From: Candidatus Paracaedimonas acanthamoebae
GTDB taxonomy: Bacteria; Pseudomonadota; Alphaproteobacteria; Caedimonadales; Caedimonadaceae
Direction of reading: 5' to 3'
Length of the DNA: 64,000 nucleotides
NCBI GenBank assembly: GCA_017307065.1
Contig: JAFKGL010000015.1
Span: 21,676-85,675, forward strand
Under the pieces are notes generated by a model. The model was not told the origin of the DNA. It saw nothing but the letters and a program-made list of their open reading frames with translations, and searched no databases. Of this stretch, positions 34,740 through 44,650 are shown piece after piece (positions within the stretch are counted from its first letter, which is position 1; the number at the start of each line of letters is the position of its first letter). The position numbers and the translations under genes were made by a program.

Positions 34740-35699
34740 TCAATTTATTTTTCTATTTTTACTTTTTATCTTGATTGCAATCATTATAAACTGAAAAATA
34801 AAGACAAAAAAAGATAAAAATCCTTCTAAAATAAATCCAATAATTGTAAAAATCACAATAAAATACATTACTTTGACGATTGTTAAGCGGCTCGTACTTA
34901 GGAATGTTTCTTTTGTAAGAGGATTTCTTCTTATTTCTTCAAGGTTGAAAAGCCCCCCTAATAAAAATGCGGCGATGCTTGAAAAAGAAATTGCTATAAA
35001 AAAACTGATATATTGATAAAAATCAAAATGATTTATTTTTATTTTATTAAATACATAACCACCTACCATGCTCAATAGATATAAAAAGAAATAATATCGA
35101 AACCAAGGATACGTCCCTAAATCTTTTAAAATACTTTTACTTTTAAGCGGCTCATCTTGAAATTTATGTATTTTTTTATGAAAATTTTCAGCGTTTTTAA
35201 GAATTTTTTGCGGGGTGTTCACACTAATAATTTCAGCTGATTTCGCCCATACCGGCAGATCGTGTCGTGAATTACCCGCATAAATGAATTTCTCTGAACC
35301 AAAGCGTAAACATAAAGCCTGAGCTTTAGCAAAAGCACGTAAATTATTCGTCTCATCACTCGCAAGATATTCTTTAAAAATTCCAAGATAATTATGGATA
35401 ATTTCCGCACATTTTTGATCAGCCGCAGTAACTAGATAAAGATCATGTCCTTTTTCTGCTTTATCTTTAATATACTCCAGAAAACACTCATTATACGGCA
35501 ATAAAGATGGCTCAATCATTACATAAGCAGCCAATCGTGCTTTTAAAAAGGCTCTCCCTTTACAAAGCCAAATAAAAATATTCAATATCTTCCAAGGGTA
35601 CTTTCTAAGAAATAATAAAACACTTTCCTGCGTTACATCTGATCGTATCAAAGTTCCATCAAGGTCAATACATAATGGAAGTTTTCTTTCTTTTGTCAT
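34740..35699 (-). CDS. HAD-family phosphatase fused to a degenerate, shortened UbiA-like membrane domain
   Basis: Residues 1-165 are a HAD hydrolase: DLDGT at 12-16, LPYNECFLEYIKDKAEKGHD, LVTAADQK and YAGNSRHDLPVW, the pattern of alphaproteobacterial HAD-UbiA fusions of about 480 residues. The second part has only about 130 residues with four hydrophobic segments. Where UbiA enzymes have the NDxxDxxxD motif it reads GGLFNLEEIRRNP, so the catalytic aspartates are gone. In intact relatives the product is a prenyltransferase-like enzyme. Here only the HAD part is likely active. It follows the TRIC fusion gene by 4 nt. Confidence 0.75.
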   Translation of the reverse strand: MTKERKLPLCIDLDGTLIRSDVTQESVLLFLRKYPWKILNIFIWLCKGRAFLKARLAAYVMIEPSLLPYNECFLEYIKDKAEKGHDLYLVTAADQKCAEIIHNYLGIFKEYLASDETNNLRAFAKAQALCLRFGSEKFIYAGNSRHDLPVWAKSAEIISVNTPQKILKNAENFHKKIHKFQDEPLKSKSILKDLGTYPWFRYYFFLYLLSMVGGYVFNKIKINHFDFYQYISFFIAISFSSIAAFLLGGLFNLEEIRRNPLTKETFLSTSRLTIVKVMYFIVIFTIIGFILEGFLSFFVFIFQFIMIAIKIKSKNRKIN

Positions 35700-35703
35700 T
35701 TTG

Positions 35704-37239
35704 CTATCTCCTTAATCTCTTAAAATACTTTCTTTTAGATAAGAAATTTGGCCCTTTAATGTCAAAAATACTCGCCAGAATTCGCGTTATAAAAACTCCA
35801 ACAATTGTTACTATAATTGCCCATAACACCTCATTAGAAGAGAGGTAAGTATGATGAAAATGTAAGAAAAGAGATAAGAAAAAACTCCAGATAATAGCAA
35901 CTTCAGCATAGAGTTCCCCCATAAAGCTCATATATCGGTCAGGTCTTAATAAATCTCTTATCACCCCTCCCCCTGCTCCTGTAATAGCGGCTAATAAAGG
36001 CCCCCATAACCAAAGAGGCTCACAATTTGAGATCACAGCTACATTTGTACCAATCACAGTAAAAGCAGCTAATCCTAAAGCATCAAAGACATCTAATGCT
36101 CGCCCAAGAAATTTAACATTTGGGCGCATTTTTGGATAACAATGAATGCATGAAGATAAAAATGCAAAAAGGTGAAATGCTATATAACAAGTAAAAACAG
36201 TGCCAAAAACAGCAAATAAATAATCTGGTGTCTGTAAAACACCTAAGGGTCGTCTCCCAACGATAATATCACGCATCATCCCTCCACCTATTGCGGGAAG
36301 CATTGCAAGAGTGATTGTGGTAAATAATGTAGCACGCATATGATATGCAATGATTATTCCTGATAAAGCAAAAGCGATAGTACCTATTATGTCAATAATA
36401 TAGAACCATTTTCTATCTATGCTTTGCGAGAAGAGCGGCGCGACTAAATATGTTTTGAAAGCTAAATTATATTCTTTAGAATCTTTAAAATTCTGAATGG
36501 CCTTATTGAATGTGTTTAAATCTTTTAAGGATGTCGTTTTTTTACTTAACATAAAATGGATTGGGCTTCGACTAATCTCATAAGTTTCTAATTTTTCGTG
36601 TAATCGCCTATGCCTTGCAATAGTTAAACCATTCACCTGATCAGCAAGAAAACCATCAATAAGCTTCTTTTCCAACCATACGATATTTTGCGATACACTA
36701 TCCGCTTTAAAAATTAAATGTTGATAACGTTTATCATTGATAAAATCGTTTAATTCTTCAGAAGAATAACGATATCCTCCTGTTACGCCCACTCTAATTT
36801 GTCGCCGCTTAATTTCCAAAATAAGCTCAGAAACATCATAAAAATGAAATTTTTTCGACATCTCTTTAAAGATAAAAAAAGCATCAATACTATCACGATA
36901 AGATTCTGTAAAATAATAACTTTTTTCACGCTCAGTTGTTTTTGTAACCCCCATTGCAATATCATAAACGCCTAATTTCATCTTTTCTTGATGTTGCTGC
37001 CATGAAATTTCTTCATAATAAATCTCATATTTACAAATAGCGGCCACCGCATTAAAAATATGAACATCAAGGCCTGTTAAATGATTATGCTCATTTTTTT
37101 TGTGAACATATTGATAAGGCTCCCAAGAATACCAACCGCATTTTAATATTTTCATGGGAATCGCGTCTATAGTACCTTCAAAAACAAAAAAGAAGAGAAA
37201 TAAAAATTTTAAAATTGTCATCAATTTTTTTAATACCAT
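35704..37239 (-). CDS. Periplasmic solute-binding domain fused to a TRIC/UPF0126 channel
   Basis: The 511-residue protein has a signal peptide (about 1-26) and an SBP_bac_3 amino-acid-binding domain (about 30-265; GWYSWEPYQY, DIAMGVTKTTEREKSYYFT). Two TRIC repeats follow (about 275-490), each with its Gly-rich membrane motif: IGGGMMRDIIVGRRP and GAGGGVIRDLLRPD. UPF0126/TRIC proteins are trimeric channels, some moving glycine or cations. Fusing the receptor to the channel suggests ligand-controlled or ligand-fed transport. It lies 4 nt upstream of the HAD gene. Confidence 0.85.
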   Translation of the reverse strand: MVLKKLMTILKFLFLFFFVFEGTIDAIPMKILKCGWYSWEPYQYVHKKNEHNHLTGLDVHIFNAVAAICKYEIYYEEISWQQHQEKMKLGVYDIAMGVTKTTEREKSYYFTESYRDSIDAFFIFKEMSKKFHFYDVSELILEIKRRQIRVGVTGGYRYSSEELNDFINDKRYQHLIFKADSVSQNIVWLEKKLIDGFLADQVNGLTIARHRRLHEKLETYEISRSPIHFMLSKKTTSLKDLNTFNKAIQNFKDSKEYNLAFKTYLVAPLFSQSIDRKWFYIIDIIGTIAFALSGIIIAYHMRATLFTTITLAMLPAIGGGMMRDIIVGRRPLGVLQTPDYLFAVFGTVFTCYIAFHLFAFLSSCIHCYPKMRPNVKFLGRALDVFDALGLAAFTVIGTNVAVISNCEPLWLWGPLLAAITGAGGGVIRDLLRPDRYMSFMGELYAEVAIIWSFFLSLFLHFHHTYLSSNEVLWAIIVTIVGVFITRILASIFDIKGPNFLSKRKYFKRLRR

Positions 37240-37737
37240 TTTAATTTAAGTTCCCATTTTTTCATTTCTGAAGGATAGTCTATCTTTTGTCGATAAAATA
37301 ATATTTGAGAAATATGCTTCTAAAATCTCATATCATGTCATAAAAGTCTTATTTCTATTAAATGATCAAAAAATATTGATAATTTTATAAACGCACGCTA
37401 TCGTGAACTCAGCTAAATTTTATAGTGACTTAGATCCGTGATTAGCAAAGTTTTAAATTTTATCAGGATTAAGTCTGGGATTAATTAAGCATCAAATTGA
37501 TGCAAATGTTAAATTTTAAGAGATACCAAATTGCAATATTGCCTTAGGTTTATGAAATGAAAGTAGGAAGAATAACAATTTCACACATTGCAACTTTCAC
37601 ATACAAAAATGAAGTTACTAATCAAACAGAATTCTTGTTGTTTCCTCCTTCTTTGGATGATTCTGCCTAATGTTTTGGTAACTCTTGAGAGTAATTTGAT
37701 GTCCTTGTGATAAAGGATAGACTCAGGAGTAAAATAA
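37240..37737 (+). other. Divergent intergenic region upstream of the RNase E gene
   Basis: About 500 bp contain no frame I would call a gene. It must hold the promoters of the leftward TRIC fusion and the rightward rne cluster. A possible rne promoter is TTGATA-17-TATCGT near 37375-37405, too weak to assert. The long untranslated stretch before rne would fit autoregulation by RNase E through its own 5' UTR, as in E. coli; I see no specific conserved structure. Confidence 0.5.
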
Positions 37738-39915
37738 ATGAAAAAAACAATGATTATTGATGCATCGCATCCAGAAGAGACACGCGTTGCAGTCATAGAT
37801 GAGGATAATCGCCTTTCTGATTTTGATTTTGAAAGTACAACAAAGCAAATTTTTAAAGGGAATATTTATCTTGCGAAAGTTGCTCGTGTTGAGCCTTCCT
37901 TGCAAGCTGCCTTTATTGATTACGGCGGCAACAGACACGGCTTCTTAGCGTTTAGTGAAATACATCCAGATTACTTTCGTATTCCTGTTTCTGATCGCGA
38001 AGCCTTAAAAGCTGAATTAAATCAATCAGAATTTGAAGAAAAAACAGATGAGCCCTCACCTTCATCCGAAGATTCTGCGGCCAATTCATCTTCTGAACCT
38101 GTCACAGAAGATGGATTTTCGATGCCTATTTCTGTTCTGGGAGGTGAATCACCTCCTCATGAAGAAGATGAACTTGTCATTCGTCGCCCTTCTCTCCATC
38201 GTCGATATAAGATTCAGGAAGTTATCCATAAGAATCAAATAATGCTCATCCAAGTAGTTAAAGAAGAACGTGGCGGAAAAGGAGCTGCTCTTACGACTTT
38301 CTTATCGATTGCAGGTCGTTATTGTGTTTTGATGCCAAACTCACCACGCAGTGGAGGAATTTCACGAAAAATATCCAACACGAGTGATCGAAATCGTCTT
38401 CGCGAAATATTGGATGATCTAGCCATATCAGAAGGTATGGGGCTCATTATTCGAACTGCTGGACGTGAACGAACTAAAATAGAAATTAAACGGGATGCTG
38501 AATACCTTATGCGAACTTGGAATGGTATTCGTTTACACACCCTTGAATCAATTGCTCCTAGTCTTATCTACGAAGAAGAAGATATTGTCAAACGAGCTAT
38601 ACGTGATCTTTATACTAAAGATGTTGAATCTATTTTAGTGGATGGTGAAGAAGGATACAAAATAGCAAAAACATTTATGAAGACGTTAATACCTAGCCAT
38701 GTAAAACGTGTTCAAAATTATAAAAGCACAACTATACCTCTTTTTAGGAAATTCGGCATCGAAGCTCAAATTGATGAAATGTATAATCCTTCAGTAAGGC
38801 TTCCATCCGGAGGTTCGATTGTTATCCATCCTACAGAAGCTCTTGTTTCTATAGATATTAACTCTGGACGATCAACTCGTGAACGTCATATTGAAGAAAC
38901 GGCATTAAAAACGAATCTTGAAGCTGCAGACGAAATTGCAAGGCAAGTAAGATTACGAGATCTTGCAGGCCTTATTGTTATCGACTTCATTGATATGGAT
39001 GAAGCTCGCCATATTGCCGCGGTTGAACGTAGAGTAAGAGAAGCATTTAAAAATGACAGAGCTCGCATACAAATGGGGAAAATTAGTCCTTTTGGACTTT
39101 TGGAACTTTCCCGACAAAGGCTACGTCCCAGTATTTTAGAAACAACGGCTCATCCATGCACACATTGTAATGCAACCGGCTTTGTGCGCTCTATAGAATC
39201 TGCGTCTCTTTATATCTTACGTGCTATAGAAGATGAGGGATTCAAAGGAAATTGTGCAGAGATTTTAGTCCATGTACCTCCAAAAATTGCCTTTTATCTT
39301 TTAAATAGTAAAAGACCACATTTAAGAATGATTGAAGAACGCCATAAAATGTTAGTCTTCGTTGAAGGAGATGAAACTTTAATCAGCCCACAATATCGTC
39401 TTAACCGCATAAAAAGAAAAAATGCAGAAGATCTTTCTGGTGAAACTGAACTCTCTAAATCACAAGAAGCTTCCGCCGCGAAAGATAATCTCACAGAAGA
39501 GAAAAATTTTAAACGGAATCGTCATCATCAGAGATCTAGTCATTCGCAATCCCAGCAGCCACATAAGAATGACGCTTTTAACTCAAAAAAAGAAACAGAA
39601 GATAATTCAGAAAATACGACTGTACAACTGACTTCAGAAAATGAAAAACGAGAAGGTGGGCGACGCCGACGTCGGCGTTCACGCAATAGACGTCCAGGCT
39701 TTTCACAGTCATCTGAAGAGAATAAAGGCGTAGCTTCTGAAAGCCCGATTTCATCTTTACAAGAAGTTTCTGACGGTAAAGTAGAAATAAAACTGCCCTC
39801 TGGATCAGAAGAAATAAGAGAAAAAAATAATTCTCATGAAGAAAATCTACCACAAGAAGTTAAAAAGCAAAAAAAAAGCGCGCCCAAAAGATGGTGGAAA
39901 AAATTACTTGATTAA
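37738..39915 (+). CDS. rne: Ribonuclease E/G family endoribonuclease
   Basis: The 725-residue protein has the catalytic half of RNase E: DEDNRLSDFDFE, an S1 domain around residues 35-165 interrupted by a Glu/Ser-rich insert, GGSIVIHPTEALVSIDINSG with the DNase I-like Mg site, IVIDFIDM and the Zn-link CTHCNATG. The C-terminus (about 560-725) is a charged, disordered tail with the Arg-rich GGRRRRRRSRNRRPG. That fits a short degradosome scaffold. AGGAG lies 9 nt before the ATG. It heads a four-gene rightward cluster. Confidence 0.95.
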   Translation: MKKTMIIDASHPEETRVAVIDEDNRLSDFDFESTTKQIFKGNIYLAKVARVEPSLQAAFIDYGGNRHGFLAFSEIHPDYFRIPVSDREALKAELNQSEFEEKTDEPSPSSEDSAANSSSEPVTEDGFSMPISVLGGESPPHEEDELVIRRPSLHRRYKIQEVIHKNQIMLIQVVKEERGGKGAALTTFLSIAGRYCVLMPNSPRSGGISRKISNTSDRNRLREILDDLAISEGMGLIIRTAGRERTKIEIKRDAEYLMRTWNGIRLHTLESIAPSLIYEEEDIVKRAIRDLYTKDVESILVDGEEGYKIAKTFMKTLIPSHVKRVQNYKSTTIPLFRKFGIEAQIDEMYNPSVRLPSGGSIVIHPTEALVSIDINSGRSTRERHIEETALKTNLEAADEIARQVRLRDLAGLIVIDFIDMDEARHIAAVERRVREAFKNDRARIQMGKISPFGLLELSRQRLRPSILETTAHPCTHCNATGFVRSIESASLYILRAIEDEGFKGNCAEILVHVPPKIAFYLLNSKRPHLRMIEERHKMLVFVEGDETLISPQYRLNRIKRKNAEDLSGETELSKSQEASAAKDNLTEEKNFKRNRHHQRSSHSQSQQPHKNDAFNSKKETEDNSENTTVQLTSENEKREGGRRRRRRSRNRRPGFSQSSEENKGVASESPISSLQEVSDGKVEIKLPSGSEEIREKNNSHEENLPQEVKKQKKSAPKRWWKKLLD

Positions 39916-39929
39916 GAAGAGAGAAGATT

Positions 39930-41300
39930 TTGAGATTGAAATCTAATTTTAGCTTCATTTTTCTATTATTGAAAAGTTTTGTTCTTCCCTCGATTTCTAT
40001 GGGAGCACAAGCTATTCAAGAAGGTGTGACCATTCGAGATGCTGAGATAGAAGAAACTTTAATTGATTTCACTTCTCCTATTTTTCAAGTCGCAGGATTA
40101 AAACCTGAAAATTTGAAAATCTTTATCATCGTGGATTCAGACATTAATGCTTTTGCAACGACTGAATACTCCATTTTTCTTAACACTGGTCTCATTTTAA
40201 AATCGAAAACTCCAGAACAAATTATTGGGGTTCTCGCCCATGAGACTGGACATATTGCAGGAGGTCATCTTGCTGGGCGCGAGGGGATGGCTTCTAAAGC
40301 AACAACAATGGCTATGGCAGGCATGGTATTAGGTGTTGCTGCTATGCTTGCAGGAAATGCAGATGCAGCTGTAGGCTTAACGATGGGAGGAATAAGTGTC
40401 GCTCAAAATACTTTTCTACACTATAACCGTGGACAAGAAGGCAGTGCTGACACCGCTGGCGTGAAATATCTAGATAAACTACAATGGTCTTCAAAGGGTT
40501 TTTATGAATTTATGCAATCTCTTGAAAAGCAAGAGCTCTTAAGCTCAGAACGGCAAGATTTGTATATGCGCTCTCATCCTTTTAGTCATGATCGTGTCGA
40601 ATTTTTAAAAACTCATATTAGTCATTCACCTTATACTCAAAAAAATCTACCAGATAGATTTTATGCCTCTTATAAAAGAATTCTAGCTAAGTTAGAGGCC
40701 TTTTTACAACCTTCAGGACAAATTTTCCTCAAATATGGACAAAATAACACTTCAGTTGAAGCCCGTTATGCAAGAGCAATTGCTTATTACCGCTCTAACA
40801 AGGTGGCTGAAGCTTTAAATCAAATAGAAAATTTACTTCACGATTATCCTAAAGATCCATATTTTTGGGAATTAAAAGGACAGATAAATTTTGAAAATGG
40901 ACATATTTCTGATGCAATTCAAGCATATCAACGTGCTAAAGATCTTAAACCTGATGCTGCATTGATAAGGCTTAGTTATGCTCAAGTGATATTGGAAGCT
41001 AATACTGAAACCTATAATCGAGAAGCTATCCGTGAACTTAATAAAGTCCTTCAAAAAGAAAAAGAAAATCCCTTTACATGGCGCTTACTTGCTATAGCTC
41101 ATGGACGACAGAAAAATATTGGCGTGTCTGCTTTATGTCTGGCAGAAGAGGCACTTGCTATTGGCAAATATGATCTTGCTCTAAACCAAGCAAAAAGAGC
41201 GGAACACCTCCTCTCATCAGGGCCAGAAAAAATTCGCGCAGAAGATATAAAAGAATTTGCAGAACGTGAATTAAAGAGACAAGAAATAAGCTCTTTTTAA
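39930..41300 (+). CDS. Periplasmic M48 metalloprotease with TPR repeats (BepA/YfgC-like)
   Basis: The 456-residue protein starts at a TTG (39930) 14 nt after rne, behind AGAAGAGAGAAG. A signal peptide covers about residues 1-26. The zinc protease domain carries LAHETGHIAGGH (HEXXH) and the third ligand in EGSADTAG. The C-terminal third holds TPR units (ARAIAYYRSNKVAEALNQIE and AIQAYQRAKDLKPDAALIRL). BepA helps assemble or degrade LptD and other outer-membrane proteins; a similar role is likely. Confidence 0.9.
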   Translation: MRLKSNFSFIFLLLKSFVLPSISMGAQAIQEGVTIRDAEIEETLIDFTSPIFQVAGLKPENLKIFIIVDSDINAFATTEYSIFLNTGLILKSKTPEQIIGVLAHETGHIAGGHLAGREGMASKATTMAMAGMVLGVAAMLAGNADAAVGLTMGGISVAQNTFLHYNRGQEGSADTAGVKYLDKLQWSSKGFYEFMQSLEKQELLSSERQDLYMRSHPFSHDRVEFLKTHISHSPYTQKNLPDRFYASYKRILAKLEAFLQPSGQIFLKYGQNNTSVEARYARAIAYYRSNKVAEALNQIENLLHDYPKDPYFWELKGQINFENGHISDAIQAYQRAKDLKPDAALIRLSYAQVILEANTETYNREAIRELNKVLQKEKENPFTWRLLAIAHGRQKNIGVSALCLAEEALAIGKYDLALNQAKRAEHLLSSGPEKIRAEDIKEFAERELKRQEISSF

Positions 41301-41361
41301 AACTTTTATTGATCTCTAAAGAAGGATCTTTTAGTATTTGTAACTTACATGGGAGGGTTAT

Positions 41362-42114
41362 ATGAAAAATTTGAAAATTATAAAATTAAGTTTTGCGATA
41401 CTTTTAAGCACAACAACTCAAGTTATTGGCGCAGATGTTTTTTCAAAAGGCCAAAAAGAGGGTATTGAAAAAGTTGTTGAAGAATTTTTATTGAAAAAAC
41501 CAGAAATTATGGAAAAAGCTTTTCAAAAACTCCAAGAAAAGCGCCAACAAGAACAAGCATCTCAAAATAAATCTATCATTTCAAAAAATGTGGATGAAAT
41601 ATTCACTAATTCTAGTGATCCATTTATTGGAAATAGTGATGGCCACAAAAAACTGGTTGTCTTCATGGATCCTTTTTGTGGACATTGTCGAAAATTTCAT
41701 AAAACTTTAAATATGGTTCCTCAAGACCCAGAATTACGAGATGTAAAAATTATATTCAAAGATCTGCCAATCTTTGGGGAAATATCTAAATTAGCTGTAC
41801 GATCAATCTTCGCAGCCAAAAATCAAGGGAAATATGCTGAATTCCAAAATGCAGTATTTGAATCGAACCCAGATATGACTGAACAAGATATTTTCGATAT
41901 TGCAGAAAAAATAGGCTTGGACATCGATAAATTTAAAGTTGATTTATCGTCTAGCATTATCGAAAAGAAAATTGCTGAAAATGAGACTTTAGCCTCAAAA
42001 CTTAACATAGAGGCAACACCGACAATAATTTATGGTGACGTTATTATTCCTGGCGGACCGGATATTAATAGCCTAAAAAAGATCTTTTCACTTAATCCTA
42101 AAGATAAAAATTAA
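41362..42114 (+). CDS. DsbA-family periplasmic thiol oxidoreductase
   Basis: The 250-residue protein has a signal peptide (about 1-23), a charged helical linker and a thioredoxin-like DsbA domain with active site CGHC in VVFMDPFCGHCRKFH and the cis-Pro loop EATPTIIYGD. It resembles the Com1/BdbD-type DsbA proteins that form disulphides in exported proteins. GGGAGG lies just ahead of the ATG. It is in the rne-bepA-dsbA-amn run. Confidence 0.9.
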   Translation: MKNLKIIKLSFAILLSTTTQVIGADVFSKGQKEGIEKVVEEFLLKKPEIMEKAFQKLQEKRQQEQASQNKSIISKNVDEIFTNSSDPFIGNSDGHKKLVVFMDPFCGHCRKFHKTLNMVPQDPELRDVKIIFKDLPIFGEISKLAVRSIFAAKNQGKYAEFQNAVFESNPDMTEQDIFDIAEKIGLDIDKFKVDLSSSIIEKKIAENETLASKLNIEATPTIIYGDVIIPGGPDINSLKKIFSLNPKDKN

Positions 42115-42123
42115 AGGGAAAAT

Positions 42124-43617
42124 ATGTTCCAAACTCCACCTCAATTGATTGAAGGCTCTGTACGCATCTATGATACTCAAGAGTATACAAATGCGGCGGC
42201 TGCAGTCCAAAAAATAAAAGAACTTTACAATGAAAGTTCAGCTATAATTGGTCAAGCTTATGATAACCTTAAGCAAGGAGATAAGAGCGCTGCTTCCCCT
42301 AAGGAAGGTTGCTACCCATATGTTGGTATTTATATAAGCAGCGCTGATATCAAGCTATCTGATGCTGCTCTTTCTTATGGATTTGTTGATGCGCCCGGTT
42401 TTTATGGAACAACATTAACACACCCTGAGTTTTTTTCGGATTATTACGAAGAACAAATCTCATTATTACTTGAGAGATATCAAAAACCGATTATTGTTGG
42501 ACGAAGTGAATGGCCTATTCCTTTAGCCTTTATTGCTGATTTTAGTAATACAAATCTTAGTGAATCTCAAATCGATCAATTACGCCTTAACTTTGAACAT
42601 CCTAATCTCACACGCCTTAATGATCATATTGTTAATCATACTTATAAACCGATTGCTAATAGTCCTCGTCCTCTTGCCCTTTTTTCCGGCGAGCGTGTAG
42701 ATTTTTCTCTTCACAGACTTCACCATTATACGGGAACCTCTCCAGAACACTTTCAGAATTTTATTTTACTCACTAACTACCAACGCTATTTAGGTGAATT
42801 TATTCACTTTGCAGAACAAAAACTTTTAGAAGGTGACGAATACACAGCTTTAGTTACACCTGGAGATGTTATTACCAGAAAATCAGGAGCTACGACCCTA
42901 CAGAAGATAGGTGAAGAGCCAATGCATCTTCCACAGATGCCTGCTTATCATTTAAAACGCCCTGATGGAAATGGCATTACTTTTATTAATATTGGTGTTG
43001 GTCCTGCAAATGCTAAAAATATCACCGATCATTTAGCTGTTTTACGTCCCCATTGTTGGCTTACCTTAGGTCATTGTGCCGCCCTCAGACGCAATCAAAA
43101 CCTTGGTGATTATATACTCGCACATGGCTATGTGCGAGATGACGGCGTGTTAGATGATGATCTTCCTTTATGGGTACCAGTTCCTCCAATTGCAGAAGTT
43201 CAGATAGCTCTTCAAGATGCTGTTCTTGCTGTTACAGGCTTGCAAGCTGTAGATGCAAAATTTCGACTACGAACTGGAACTATCTATACAACCGATAATC
43301 GAAATTGGGAATTAAGGTCCGATGAGATTTATGAAAAATTCAATCAAAGCCGTGCTGTTGCCCTTGATATGGAATCTGCAACGATTGCTGCTAATGGCCT
43401 TCGCTTCCGTGTTCCTTATGGGACATTACTTTGCGTTTCAGATAAACCAATTCATGGAGAAATTAAGCTTCGCGGAATGGCCAATAATTTTTATCGTGAA
43501 AGAGTGCAGCAACACTTAATAATTGGGTTGGAGGCGATTCGCATCATTCGCGAACGGGGTGTCGCGTCCTTGCACTCCAGGAAGCTCAGGGGATTCGACG
43601 AGCCGGCGTTTCGCTAA
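42124..43617 (+). CDS. amn: AMP nucleosidase
   Basis: The 497-residue enzyme hydrolyses AMP to adenine and ribose 5-phosphate. The N-terminal AMN domain (YPYVGIYISSADIKLSDAAL, RSEWPIPLAF) precedes a nucleoside phosphorylase fold with NIGVGPANAKNITDHLAVL, WLTLGHCAALRRNQ and ALDMESATIAANG. Full length for the family. The last 102 nt overlap the 3' end of the convergent hydrolase gene. Confidence 0.95.
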   Translation: MFQTPPQLIEGSVRIYDTQEYTNAAAAVQKIKELYNESSAIIGQAYDNLKQGDKSAASPKEGCYPYVGIYISSADIKLSDAALSYGFVDAPGFYGTTLTHPEFFSDYYEEQISLLLERYQKPIIVGRSEWPIPLAFIADFSNTNLSESQIDQLRLNFEHPNLTRLNDHIVNHTYKPIANSPRPLALFSGERVDFSLHRLHHYTGTSPEHFQNFILLTNYQRYLGEFIHFAEQKLLEGDEYTALVTPGDVITRKSGATTLQKIGEEPMHLPQMPAYHLKRPDGNGITFINIGVGPANAKNITDHLAVLRPHCWLTLGHCAALRRNQNLGDYILAHGYVRDDGVLDDDLPLWVPVPPIAEVQIALQDAVLAVTGLQAVDAKFRLRTGTIYTTDNRNWELRSDEIYEKFNQSRAVALDMESATIAANGLRFRVPYGTLLCVSDKPIHGEIKLRGMANNFYRERVQQHLIIGLEAIRIIRERGVASLHSRKLRGFDEPAFR

Positions 43618-44553
43618 AGCTTGTTCAAATTCCCCGAAATTTTGGTCAATAAATGAATCATAATCGGCCCAAAATTGGGTAAGAATCTCATCTGTTTCCA
43701 TAAATATTTGGTGCCGAGAATGTTCATAAATCTTGACTTTACATTTTGCTAAATTCTCAGCAACGTATTCTAGAGAACTATTGTCTATGAGCTCTTCCTG
43801 CCCTGCAGCTATCAACAAAAGAGGCGTATGTATTTGTTTTAAATAGGTAGACTCATGGAGCATTTGAATAGATTTAAACGTGGCTTGAAGCCAACCATAA
43901 GTACCCCCACCGGACACAAGTCCCGGATTTTTAAGTTGTAAATCTCTATGAGCAAAATAACGTTGCCGATCATGAGTGAAGTAATTACCTTCAAAATACT
44001 CATATATGGGATTAAGGTTTTCTTGGCCAAAAATATAGGCGTCCTCACATCCAATAAAGCAGGCAGACTGAGCAATTAATTTAGCTAGAGATTTTGGATA
44101 ACCTCCTGTTTTAACATCAATCATAGGAGCGACTAAAACAGCACCATCAAAAATATTTTGATATTCGCTTAAATAGCGTAGAGCTATATGACCTCCCATT
44201 GAATGCCCTAACAAAATCAAATTATTTTGGTGCATTGGCCTTACATAGTTAGTCATGAATTGATGAAAATCGTGAAGATAAGTATCATATGAATCTATAT
44301 GTAATTTATTATGGTTAGGAAGCATACGACTTGAAAGTCCTTGACCACGTAAATCAAGAGCCCACACATTATTACCTTTTCGACATAGTATTTCGATTAT
44401 TTCTTGATATTTTTCCATAAATGAAGCTCTGCCTTGTAGTAAGACAATAGTACGAATGGTTGTTGTCTGAGCTTTTGGATGAGCAGGCCAGAATCCTATG
44501 CGTATTTTTGCACCATCTTCAGTATGCATAAATTTATAGGGCTCTTTTATCAT
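43516..44553 (-). CDS. Alpha/beta hydrolase (serine aminopeptidase S33 / monoacylglycerol lipase-like)
   Basis: The 345-residue protein has the lipase-type nucleophile elbow GHSMGG, a WALDLRGQGLSSR block and a late Asp/His pair (AGQEELIDNSS and YEHSRHQIFME). It resembles PldB/MGL-like lysophospholipases. The last 35 or so residues lie opposite the end of amn and contain a low-complexity extension, so the original stop was probably further in. No partner genes are apparent. Confidence 0.85.
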   Translation of the reverse strand: MIKEPYKFMHTEDGAKIRIGFWPAHPKAQTTTIRTIVLLQGRASFMEKYQEIIEILCRKGNNVWALDLRGQGLSSRMLPNHNKLHIDSYDTYLHDFHQFMTNYVRPMHQNNLILLGHSMGGHIALRYLSEYQNIFDGAVLVAPMIDVKTGGYPKSLAKLIAQSACFIGCEDAYIFGQENLNPIYEYFEGNYFTHDRQRYFAHRDLQLKNPGLVSGGGTYGWLQATFKSIQMLHESTYLKQIHTPLLLIAAGQEELIDNSSLEYVAENLAKCKVKIYEHSRHQIFMETDEILTQFWADYDSFIDQNFGEFEQALAKRRLVESPELPGVQGRDTPFANDANRLQPNY

Positions 44554-44650
44554 TCTTTACATACTCCATTTACGTGCCTTTATCTTTATTGTAATAGAGG
44601 CTTTATTTAAAATACGTAAACAAAAGAGTATTTTAATCAGGAGAACTGGC

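Noticed and set aside
37581..37938. Small minus-strand frames before and within rne
   Set aside because: Antisense shadows without family-like sequence.
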